Assembly (NCBI RefSeq): GCF_009797935.1
Contig: NZ_VOLC01000012.1
Location: 176,698 to 240,697, forward strand
Reading direction: 5' to 3'
From: Lunatibacter salilacus
GTDB taxonomy: Bacteria > Bacteroidota > Bacteroidia > Cytophagales > Cyclobacteriaceae
Length of the DNA: 64,000 bases
Shown here: in pieces, positions 53,051 to 61,485 of the stretch
Position numbering within the stretch: the first letter of the stretch is position 1
How the letters are laid out: each line of letters starts with the position of its first letter
Notes under the pieces: generated by a model
What the model was told of the DNA's origin: nothing
The model's input: the letters and a program-made list of their open reading frames with translations, nothing else
The model's database searches: none
Program-made: the position numbers and the translations under genes

Positions 53051-54499
53051 ATGGGTAGCAGTGAAAAAAAATATGACATTCAGCCGCAGCATCTAAGCAG
53101 CTATATCGCGGGAAAAAAAATCCAATCCGATTCATTGTTGGAAGTTTTCAGTCCCTATAATGGAACACTGGTTGGCACCGTTACGTTGGCCGATAGCCAT
53201 GATGTGGAAGCGGCAATTAGTGTGGCATTGGCGAAGGGTGAGGTTACAAGCAGGTATGACCGTTTTACCATTTTGGACAAAACACGGCAACTGCTGATGG
53301 AAAACCAGGAAGACTTTGCAAGAACCATCAGTTTGGAGTCCGGTTTGGCGATACGCGAAGCGATGTATGAGACCAAACGTGCCCATGACGTGCTGCTTTT
53401 TGCCGCCATGGAATCCCTAAAGGATGACGGACAGGTATTTTCCTGTGACATATCCCCCAACGGAAAGAACAGGAAGATTTTTACTGTAAGGGAGCCTTTA
53501 AATTTGGCCGTTGCAATTACTCCATTTAACCATCCATTAAATCAGGTCATTCATAAAATAGCCCCCGCAATAGCTACTGGGACACCTGTAATTCTAAAGC
53601 CCTCCGAAAAAACACCGCTTACGGCCATCAAATTGGTGGAGCTTTTGTATAAAGCTGGATTACCTCCTTATATGCTGAGTGTGTTACTGGGACCAACCAA
53701 GGAAGTGGCTGAAAAATTGGTCAAAGATCCCCGGGTCGAATTGGTTTCCTTTACAGGGAGTGTGGCTGTGGGTAAGCATATTGCCAATAGCGTCGGATAT
53801 AAGAAATTAATTTTGGAATTGGGCGGTAACGACCCCTTAATAATCCTGGAGGATGCCGATCTGGATCAGGCTGCTTTTTTGGCTGCGGAGGGTGCATTCA
53901 GAAATAGCGGACAACGTTGCACAGCTGTTAAACGCATTTTGGTGCAGGAATCTATAAAGGAGAAATTTTTGGAGAAGTTTCTTGAAAAAGCCAAGACTTA
54001 TACTTCAGGAGATCCCTTGGATCCCGATACGGTCGTAGGGACCGTTATCAATGAAGCGGCAGCCATTTACCTGGAAGATGTTGTAAATAAGGCGGTTGCT
54101 AAAGGAGCCAATGTGCTCTTGGGAGGAAAACGGACAGGAGCTTTAATGGAACCTACTGTAATCGATAATGTACCGAGGGATGCGCAAATGGTCGTTCAGG
54201 AATCCTTTGGCCCATTGGCACCGATTCTTACTTTCACGGATGTTACGGATGCCATCGCACTTTCCAACAGCACCGCATTTGGTCTTTCCTCGGGTGTACT
54301 TACCCAAAATATGGAATTGGCCATTCGGTTTGTAAAGGAACTTCAGGTAGGTACAGTCAATATCAATGAGGTTCCGGGATACCGCATTGAATCATCGCCA
54401 TTTGGTGGAATTAAAGACTCTGGATTAGGTATCAAAGAAGGGGTAATAGAAGCTATGAAAGGGTTTACTTATGTCAAAACCTTTTCAATTCCCTGGTAA
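53051..54499 (+). CDS. phnY: Phosphonoacetaldehyde dehydrogenase
   Basis: This aldehyde dehydrogenase superfamily enzyme oxidises phosphonoacetaldehyde to phosphonoacetate with NAD+. The 482-residue protein has PFNHPLNQ (Asn160), general-base Glu256 in LELGGNDP and catalytic Cys290 in NSGQRCTAVKR. The assignment to PhnY rather than another ALDH rests on the adjacent phnA gene and the overall resemblance. Its product is the substrate of PhnA, so the two form a consecutive pathway. It is followed 21 bp later by an FAD enzyme. Confidence 0.9.
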   Translation: MGSSEKKYDIQPQHLSSYIAGKKIQSDSLLEVFSPYNGTLVGTVTLADSHDVEAAISVALAKGEVTSRYDRFTILDKTRQLLMENQEDFARTISLESGLAIREAMYETKRAHDVLLFAAMESLKDDGQVFSCDISPNGKNRKIFTVREPLNLAVAITPFNHPLNQVIHKIAPAIATGTPVILKPSEKTPLTAIKLVELLYKAGLPPYMLSVLLGPTKEVAEKLVKDPRVELVSFTGSVAVGKHIANSVGYKKLILELGGNDPLIILEDADLDQAAFLAAEGAFRNSGQRCTAVKRILVQESIKEKFLEKFLEKAKTYTSGDPLDPDTVVGTVINEAAAIYLEDVVNKAVAKGANVLLGGKRTGALMEPTVIDNVPRDAQMVVQESFGPLAPILTFTDVTDAIALSNSTAFGLSSGVLTQNMELAIRFVKELQVGTVNINEVPGYRIESSPFGGIKDSGLGIKEGVIEAMKGFTYVKTFSIPW

Positions 54500-54520
54500 G
54501 AGGTTAAAAGCATCACTATC

Positions 54521-55741
54521 ATGGAAAAGGCGGATCTGATTATTGTAGGCGGTGGCATATTCGGATGTGCGATAGCGTATTATTATTCCCGTGACAATCC
54601 CGGGAAGAAGGTAGTGTTGTTGGAACGGAATGGACTGAACAGTGGGGCTACGAGCAGGGCAGCAGCCTTGATGACCGTGGTGCGGCCCAAGCGGTCCTAT
54701 ATTCCACTTTCTTTGGAAACCTATAAAGTGATTTCTCTTTTAGAAAAGGACTTGAACGAATCCTTGGGAATGCAATGTGTCGGGATGCTACATGTGGCAG
54801 CCAGCGAACAAACAGTGAATGCGTTGGTTGAATTAGAAGGAATTGGCAGTGAGTTTGATAGAGAAGTATCAACCCTTTCGTCAGGTGAAGCCAACCACCT
54901 AGTTCCCTGGCTGAAAACTGACGACTTGTTGAAAATAGCCCTTATGTCCGGGGAGGGATTTTGTGACCCGTATCTTCTGGGGACATTTTTTGCACGCTGT
55001 GCGCAACAACAGAGAGCCATTTTAAAACAGGGTATCGAAGTAAAGGCGTTGCTAATAGATAAAAATAGGGTAGTTGGTATTAACACCTCGGAAGGGAAAA
55101 TGTCTGCTCCGGTTGTGGTGGACGCGGCAGGGGTTTGGGCACCTATATTGGCCAATCAGGCGGGATTTGGGCTTCCTATGGCGCCCGTTCGCAGTCAATA
55201 TTGGATTACGCAAAAGGCTGAATATTTTCCACCCAACTCGCCTATGGTGCTGCTTCCGGATGCCCAAGCCTATACCAGACCGGATTCAGGAGCCCTGATC
55301 ATAGGCATTCGGGAAAGTAAATCCATGGTAACCTCCCCCGCAGATTTACCAAAAGACCTCGCTGCTTACGCTTTTAGTCCCGATGAAGGAAGGGATGACC
55401 TTGCCGAAAATGGAGCCAAACTGGCCCGATTTTTCCCGAAATTATACGATACCAGAATCAGACATTTCATGGCAGGTTTTTCCGGTTACACACCCGATGG
55501 ACAATTAGTCTTGGGTGAGGTTCCTGGGGTACAAGGACTGTTGGTGGCTTCGGGTTGCTGCGGTGCGGGTATTTCTGTGGCTGGAGGGGTAGGACTGGGA
55601 ATTGCTTCCCTAGCTGCCGGCAGTGTCAACCCGTTTGATTTTTCCGAATTTAGATTGGATCGTTTCGGAAGTATTGACGCTTTTGATTATGAGTGGCTTG
55701 CCCGTTGCGCTGCAGCGAGATCTCAGAAGGTCAGTGGATGA
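54521..55741 (+). CDS. DAO-family FAD-dependent oxidoreductase of the phosphonate operon
   Basis: The 406-residue amino-acid oxidase-like protein has the FAD motif GGGIFGCAIAYYY (about 9-21), ATSRAAALMTVVRPK and the C-terminal FAD-binding GCCGAGISVAGGVG. In this operon the likely role is to oxidise an aminophosphonate (2-aminoethylphosphonate or its N-methyl form) to phosphonoacetaldehyde, like recurrent FAD enzymes (PbfC/PbfD) in other bacterial phosphonate clusters. That is inferred from context. It would explain the absence of the PhnW transaminase. No lysine or threonine specific to one substrate class can be read. Confidence 0.82.
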   Translation: MEKADLIIVGGGIFGCAIAYYYSRDNPGKKVVLLERNGLNSGATSRAAALMTVVRPKRSYIPLSLETYKVISLLEKDLNESLGMQCVGMLHVAASEQTVNALVELEGIGSEFDREVSTLSSGEANHLVPWLKTDDLLKIALMSGEGFCDPYLLGTFFARCAQQQRAILKQGIEVKALLIDKNRVVGINTSEGKMSAPVVVDAAGVWAPILANQAGFGLPMAPVRSQYWITQKAEYFPPNSPMVLLPDAQAYTRPDSGALIIGIRESKSMVTSPADLPKDLAAYAFSPDEGRDDLAENGAKLARFFPKLYDTRIRHFMAGFSGYTPDGQLVLGEVPGVQGLLVASGCCGAGISVAGGVGLGIASLAAGSVNPFDFSEFRLDRFGSIDAFDYEWLARCAAARSQKVSG

Positions 55742-55961
55742 TCTCATGTAACAATGATGCCTCCAATCTCTGTCAATTTACGTAGGCCAGTCTGAATTAT
55801 TTCAACCTCTCCAGATTTTTGATACTTAATATTGCTCAATAGTTAAGAGAGAAAAAATGGTTAACCTTATCCCAAACATTTTTTCTGTTTATTTTTTGTA
55901 TTCAATACTGTTTAAATAGATGGAATTATTATATTCGACAACATTTTAATTAACTATTTTT

Positions 55962-57323
55962 ATGAAACGCAGAGAATTTCTTCATGCTACCGCTTTGCTA
56001 GGTGGTGCCTTGGCATTACCCAATGAAAGCTTTTCCATGCCCGTAAAGCCTAAAAAGCCCAAACATGTGCTTGTTATCGGGGCAGGGTTCGCGGGTTTGG
56101 CAGCTGCCTATAAATTGAAAAAGGAGGGCATCCGGGTAACCATATTGGAAGCCAGAAATAGGGTAGGGGGAAGGGTGTATTCCCATAGCCCACTAAAAGA
56201 AAAGGACCTTGTGATTGAACTCGGTGCCGAATGGGTAGGGAAATCCCATGAACGGGTCATCGAACTATGTCAGGAGTTTGGCTTAGAACTGCGCAACAAT
56301 CAATTTGATACGCATCTTATTTATCAAGGAGGATATTCGAAGGCGAATGAATGGAAGCTTTCCGATGATATGGAAAGTTTTTGGGATAAAAGACGGACGT
56401 TTTGGGAGGAGCTTTCTTCCAAAGACAAAGCTGGAATGGACAAGATGGACTGGTGGCGTTTTCTTTCACTGAGGGGTTTTTCCGATAGGGACCTTGACAT
56501 ACGGGAATTACTGGATAGTACGGATTTTGGGGAGACCATCCGCAGCGTTTCAGCGTATTCAGCAATGTGTGAATATGCGGAAAGTAGCGACAAAAACGAA
56601 ATGGATTTTAAGATTATAGGTGGAAATGGATTGTTGGCCAAGAAAATGGCGGATGCTATAGGTTCAGAGAACATACACCTTAGTCACGCCGTTCAGACCG
56701 TCAACCAGGGGAAGCAAGGTGTTACACTAATTTGTCAAGATGGTAAGACCTTTACTGCAGACCGATTGATATGTACAGCTCCAACCTACTCGGTGCTGAA
56801 AATGAATTGGAATCCAGGATTGCCGTCATCACTTACCGAGGCACTGCACAGCCTCCAATATGCGCGTATAGGTAAATTCCCCGTTGTTTTTTCAGAGCGG
56901 TTTTGGGGGACGGAAAACTTTGACTGTGTAACTGATGACGCGGGCCATTATTTCTATCATGGCACCAAAGACCAACCCGGAAAGGAGGGTGTGTTGATAT
57001 CCTATTCAGTAGGGGACAAAGCAGACGTTCTTAACGCCCAACCTGCAGAGCGCAGAAGGCAATTGGTATTGGAATCTTTGAAGCCAGCCTTTGGAGATTT
57101 GAACAAGTATGTCCTGTCCGACATGAAATATTATTGGGGAAAGGATCCTTATTCGTATGGGGCCTATGCCAAGTATGGTATCGGACAATGGTCCCAGGTA
57201 ATGCCAGTTCTACGCAAGTCCTTTCGGTCCGTTCACTTTGCCGGGGAGCACTTGGCAGATTGGCAAGGGTTTATGGAGGGGGCAGTCAATTCGGGCGAAG
57301 ATGCAGTTGATCAGTTTCTTTGA
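55962..57323 (+). CDS. Exported flavin monoamine oxidase
   Basis: The 453-residue protein has a Tat-type leader (KRREFLHATALLGGALAL, two arginines followed by FL) and the FAD motif VLVIGAGFAGLAAAY (about 35-49), then VTILEARNRVGGRVYS and a C-terminal FAGEHLADWQGFMEGAVNSG, the pattern of MAO/L-amino-acid oxidases. It should act in the periplasm on amines. The gap to the phosphonate operon is 220 bp and has no shared promoter evidence, so any link to aminophosphonate use is only a possibility. Confidence 0.85.
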   Translation: MKRREFLHATALLGGALALPNESFSMPVKPKKPKHVLVIGAGFAGLAAAYKLKKEGIRVTILEARNRVGGRVYSHSPLKEKDLVIELGAEWVGKSHERVIELCQEFGLELRNNQFDTHLIYQGGYSKANEWKLSDDMESFWDKRRTFWEELSSKDKAGMDKMDWWRFLSLRGFSDRDLDIRELLDSTDFGETIRSVSAYSAMCEYAESSDKNEMDFKIIGGNGLLAKKMADAIGSENIHLSHAVQTVNQGKQGVTLICQDGKTFTADRLICTAPTYSVLKMNWNPGLPSSLTEALHSLQYARIGKFPVVFSERFWGTENFDCVTDDAGHYFYHGTKDQPGKEGVLISYSVGDKADVLNAQPAERRRQLVLESLKPAFGDLNKYVLSDMKYYWGKDPYSYGAYAKYGIGQWSQVMPVLRKSFRSVHFAGEHLADWQGFMEGAVNSGEDAVDQFL

Positions 57324-57527
57324 TTTTTTAAAGAGATAAACGGAGGGGAAATAATTATATTTAATACCACTATATTTCCACTCAACAAAAATTCTGGCAA
57401 GCTCAGTAGAATTTTCGGATTTAAATGGACAAGGAAGCATTATTTGCTTACATTAGCCCATAGATAATCATTAATACCCAAAAAACACCTAAGAGAACCT
57501 TGGGTTGATCAAGGAATCACAGAATTT

Positions 57528-59846
57528 ATGCATAAGCGATTATATCAATTGGGAACAGCAATAGCTATGGCTATATTCCTCTTCCCATCATGTAAATCCG
57601 GCGAGGATAGTGGAGTTGAAACAGCAAAAATCCCCGACCAAATCAGCTACAATTTTCATATCCGTCCCATTCTTTCTGACAACTGCTTTGCCTGCCATGG
57701 CCCTGACGCAAATAAGCGTGAGGCGGGATTGCGACTGGACATTGGAGAGGAGGCGTATAAGGCCCTTTCGGAGACACCTGGAGCGCATGCCCTAGTTCCA
57801 GGAAAACCAAGGGAATCAGAAGCCTACCGACGTTTACTCTCTGATGATCCCTCTATTCAGATGCCACCGCCCGAATCCAACTTAAAGCTAACGGATCGGG
57901 AAATCCGTATGATTGAAAAATGGGTGCGTCAGGGAGCTGTTTACGAGCCTCACTGGGCATTTGTTCCACCAGGAAAGCCGGAATTGCCAGCTGTCTCCCA
58001 ATCAGACTGGCCTGTCAATGAGGTGGATTATTTTATTTTGGCGATGCAGGAAGAATCCGGAATGAAACCAAATCCCCGCGCGGACAAGGAAGCTCTTCTG
58101 AAGCGGCTGAGCTTGGACCTGACAGGATTGCCTCCTAGCGTCGAGCAGATGGACGCCTTTTTGGCCGACAATTCTCCTGAGGCATATGAGAAACTGGTGG
58201 ACAAATTGCTATCCAGCCCAGCATATGGGGAAAAGATGGCCGTTTACTGGATGGATATCGCCAGATTTGCGGATTCCCACGGATTTCAGGACGACAGCTA
58301 CAGAAGTCAGTGGCCATGGAGAGATTGGGTGATCCATGCGTTCAACCAAAACATGCCCTATGACCAGTTTATTACCTGGCAGCTTGCCGGGGACCTGATA
58401 CCGGACGCGAGTAAGGAACAACTTTTAGCTACCGGATTCAACCGAAACCATAAAATCACCGAAGAGGGAGGTATCGTAGATGAAGAGTACCGGGTCATGT
58501 ATGTTACTGACCGTACCAATACATTTGGCAAGGCACTGATTGGCATTACCATGGAATGTGCCGGCTGCCACGACCACAAATACGACCCCATTTCCCAAAA
58601 AGAATATTATTCTCTTTACTCCTTTTTTAACAACATACAGGAAAAGGGGATAGAATCAGTGGTTGGTGGCCCTGAGACCTATGCCAAAAGACCTTTTATG
58701 CATATCAGCAACGAGGATGCTGAATCCATACTTTCCTTTGTAAACAAAAAAGACACTCTAGACTTGATCGTTTCGGTAATGGGTGAACTGGACTCAATTC
58801 GTCCTACCTATGTGCTGGACAGGGGAATCTATGACCTTCCTACAGATCCCGTGGAACCCCTTACGCCGGAATCTATCCTACGTTTTGGTCCAGAATATGA
58901 AAAAAATAGACTGGGGCTTGCCAAATGGATGTTCAGTGAAGAAAATCCACTTACATCCCGTGTTTTTGTCAATCAGATATGGCAGGAAATATTTGGTAAG
59001 GGTATAGTGACCACTCCCGGTGACTTTGGCATGCAGGGTGCGCTCCCAACCCATCCTGAGCTTCTGGACTGGCTCGCAGTTGACCTACGGGAAAACGGCT
59101 GGGACATGAAGCGGCTTGTTCGGCAACTGGTAACATCGGCTACCTATATGCAGTCGGCCGTAGTAAGCAAGAAGCAACTTGAACGGGATCCTGACAACAA
59201 TTTACTCACCAGAGCGCCCCGTTACCGTGTGAAAGCGGAGTTTGTCCGGGATATGGTATTGGCAAGCAGCGGACTACTTAATAAGGAAATTGGGGGTCCC
59301 AGTGCCAAGCCCTATCAGCCCTCCGGCCTTTGGGAAGGAGCCACTTCAGGGCGGGGAATTCTTTCTGTCTACAAACAGGACCACGGTTCGGAGCTTTATC
59401 GGCGCGGGTTGTACAATTTTATTAAACGGACAGTACCGCCGCCTGCGATGACTGTATTTGACGGCAGCAACCGCGATCAGTGTGAAGTGGAACGTTTGAT
59501 TACAAATACTCCTATCCAAGCCTTGGTCATGCTCAATGACCCCACCGTATTGGAGGCGTCACGGGTATTGGCAAGCAAACTCTTGAAGGAGAATGCAGAC
59601 CCGGAAGTCATTATAAAAAGTGCATTTCGGACGATCGTATGCCGACAGGCTACTGAAAAAGAGGTATCTATTCTTACGAATTATTATGCGGGAAGACTTT
59701 CCGTGTTAGACGAATCCGCAGCTTCCGATCTGCTGGATGTGGGAGAATATCCTCATATGGAGGGCGTGGATACTATTAAATTGGCTTCCCTGATGCAGGT
59801 GATAGCCGCTATTTATAACCTAGAAGAAACCATTTCTAAGACTTGA
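57528..59846 (+). CDS. PSCyt1/DUF1549/DUF1553 cytochrome-like lipoprotein
   Basis: The 772-residue lipoprotein (signal ends FLFPSC, Cys22) has a planctomycete-type cytochrome domain with CFACH (53-57), then DUF1549 (about 155-370, EVDYFILAMQEE, GLPPSVEQMDAFLAD, ARFADSHGFQDDSYR) and DUF1553 (about 470-740, NPLTSRVFVNQIWQEIFGKGIV, GMQGALPTHPELLDWLA). These families are frequent in Planctomycetes and thought to be involved in periplasmic oxidation of complex sugars; the exact role is not known. The next gene starts 1 bp after its stop, so they are tightly coupled. Confidence 0.9.
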   Translation: MHKRLYQLGTAIAMAIFLFPSCKSGEDSGVETAKIPDQISYNFHIRPILSDNCFACHGPDANKREAGLRLDIGEEAYKALSETPGAHALVPGKPRESEAYRRLLSDDPSIQMPPPESNLKLTDREIRMIEKWVRQGAVYEPHWAFVPPGKPELPAVSQSDWPVNEVDYFILAMQEESGMKPNPRADKEALLKRLSLDLTGLPPSVEQMDAFLADNSPEAYEKLVDKLLSSPAYGEKMAVYWMDIARFADSHGFQDDSYRSQWPWRDWVIHAFNQNMPYDQFITWQLAGDLIPDASKEQLLATGFNRNHKITEEGGIVDEEYRVMYVTDRTNTFGKALIGITMECAGCHDHKYDPISQKEYYSLYSFFNNIQEKGIESVVGGPETYAKRPFMHISNEDAESILSFVNKKDTLDLIVSVMGELDSIRPTYVLDRGIYDLPTDPVEPLTPESILRFGPEYEKNRLGLAKWMFSEENPLTSRVFVNQIWQEIFGKGIVTTPGDFGMQGALPTHPELLDWLAVDLRENGWDMKRLVRQLVTSATYMQSAVVSKKQLERDPDNNLLTRAPRYRVKAEFVRDMVLASSGLLNKEIGGPSAKPYQPSGLWEGATSGRGILSVYKQDHGSELYRRGLYNFIKRTVPPPAMTVFDGSNRDQCEVERLITNTPIQALVMLNDPTVLEASRVLASKLLKENADPEVIIKSAFRTIVCRQATEKEVSILTNYYAGRLSVLDESAASDLLDVGEYPHMEGVDTIKLASLMQVIAAIYNLEETISKT

Positions 59847-59847
59847 T

Positions 59848-61302
59848 ATGGAAAAAGACATAATTGAACATCGGCTAAACATAAACAGAAGGCGTTTTTT
59901 GTCACGGATGAGTTTGGGATTGGGTGGGGTGGCTCTTGGATCCCTGCTAATGCCTGACCTTATGCGGGGAACCGGAAGTATGGATGCATCTATGATACCT
60001 GGACTGCGTGACTTTGCCCCCAAAGCCAAGCGGGTGATTTACCTGTTTCAAAACGGTGCCCCTTCCCAAATCGAATCCTTCGATTACAAGCCGAAACTAA
60101 AAGAGATGGTAGGGCAGGAGCTTCCGGATTCCGTGCGTGGCGGCCAGCGGCTGACAGGCATGACGGCCAATCAATCCTCCTTTCCGCTTGTGGGCTCTTT
60201 TTCAAATTTTCAACAATACGGCCAATCAGGAACTTGGGTCAGTGACCTGTTTCCTTATACCTCCAAGATTGTAGATGACCTTTGCATTGTCCGGTCCATG
60301 CATACTGAGGCGATCAATCATGATCCCGCACTTACCTTCTTTCAGACAGGAGCACAGCAGGGCAACCGTCCCAGCATGGGTGCCTGGCTAAGTTATGGGT
60401 TGGGCAGTGAAAACCAAAATCTTCCAGCGTTCACCGTACTTCTTTCCCGGGGTATCGGCAACGGTCAGGGTGTCTATTCCAAGCTTTGGACGAATGGTTT
60501 TCTTGACTCGGTTCATCAAGGGGTGCAGTTTAGCAGCGGAGAGGACCCCGTCCTATATCTGAAAGACCCCAAAGGAATGAGCCGGGATGAACGCCGGGTG
60601 ATGCTAGACAATATCGCCGAGCTTAACCAGCTATCCTATGACAAATATGGAGATCCTGAGATCAGCGCCAAAATTCAACAATATGAAATGGCCTACCGGA
60701 TGCAGACTACCGTACCGGAAATCATGGATTTAGGTAATGAGCCGGATTCAGTTATCAAGCTCTATGGTCCAGATTGTTTGGTTCCGGGAACCTATGCGGC
60801 AAATTGCCTGATGGCCAGAAAACTGTCAGAAAATGGCGTGCGATTCGTACAGCTGTATCATCAGGGATGGGACCAACACGATAACCTTCCTTATGAGATT
60901 ACCCACCAGGCAAAGGATACAGATCAGGCATCAGCGGCGTTAGTTACCGACTTGAAGCAGCGTGGACTGCTTGATGAGACATTGGTGATTTGGGGCGGCG
61001 AATTTGGCCGTACCAGTTACAGTCAGGGAAAGCTTACAGCAGACAACTATGGTAGAGACCACCACCCACGCTGCTTCAGCATATGGATGGCCGGGGGAGG
61101 AGTGAAGCCCGGATTAGTGTACGGTGAAACTGACGAATTGAGCTACAATGTCGTCAAAGACCCGGTACACGTGCACGATTTCCAGGCCACTGTGCTGCAC
61201 ATGCTTGGGCTTGACCATGAAAAGCTAATATATAAGCACCTAGGACGCCGCTTTAGGCTTACTGACGTGCACGGTCATGTGATCAAGGACTTGATTGCTT
61301 AA
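59848..61302 (+). CDS. DUF1501 family sulfatase-like protein
   Basis: The 484-residue protein has a Tat-like leader (NRRRFLSRMSLGLGG) and an alkaline-phosphatase/sulfatase-like fold as in DUF1501: QNGAPSQIESFDYKP, NHDPALTFFQTG, LYHQGWDQHDNL, VIWGGEFGRTSY and DNYGRDHHPRCFSIWMAGGG. Metal-like His/Asp residues are present, but no sulfatase Cys motif is seen. DUF1501 proteins usually follow DUF1553 ones in one operon, as here. The gap after it contains a dispersed repeat. Confidence 0.9.
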   Translation: MEKDIIEHRLNINRRRFLSRMSLGLGGVALGSLLMPDLMRGTGSMDASMIPGLRDFAPKAKRVIYLFQNGAPSQIESFDYKPKLKEMVGQELPDSVRGGQRLTGMTANQSSFPLVGSFSNFQQYGQSGTWVSDLFPYTSKIVDDLCIVRSMHTEAINHDPALTFFQTGAQQGNRPSMGAWLSYGLGSENQNLPAFTVLLSRGIGNGQGVYSKLWTNGFLDSVHQGVQFSSGEDPVLYLKDPKGMSRDERRVMLDNIAELNQLSYDKYGDPEISAKIQQYEMAYRMQTTVPEIMDLGNEPDSVIKLYGPDCLVPGTYAANCLMARKLSENGVRFVQLYHQGWDQHDNLPYEITHQAKDTDQASAALVTDLKQRGLLDETLVIWGGEFGRTSYSQGKLTADNYGRDHHPRCFSIWMAGGGVKPGLVYGETDELSYNVVKDPVHVHDFQATVLHMLGLDHEKLIYKHLGRRFRLTDVHGHVIKDLIA

Positions 61303-61336
61303 AGAATTTGACTACCCATAGAAATAACCGATAGAT

Positions 61337-61457
61337 GAAATCGAGCCTGCCTACAGGACTGGCAGGCATGACGAAAACGTCACACTCTGGGATGAATATC
61401 ATTGCGAAATTCTCCCGAGAATCGGGACAGGCTAGCCCGATAAACCGGGGCAAGTTG
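61337..61457 (+). repeat. Dispersed intergenic repeat, copy D
   Basis: Contains AAATCGAGCCTGCCTAC, GGCAGGCATGACG, TCACACTCTGGGATGA, a CCCGAGAATCGGG stem and CCCGATAAACCGGG. It is the longest family member with copy A. Confidence 0.7.
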
Positions 61458-61485
61458 TTACCTCTAAAAAACAAACTATATAAAC

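Noticed and set aside
54521..55741. Glycine oxidase (thiO) or sarcosine oxidase assignment
   Set aside because: The fold fits, but the thi or soxBADG neighbours are absent and the phosphonate genes are adjacent, so a phosphonate role is more likely.
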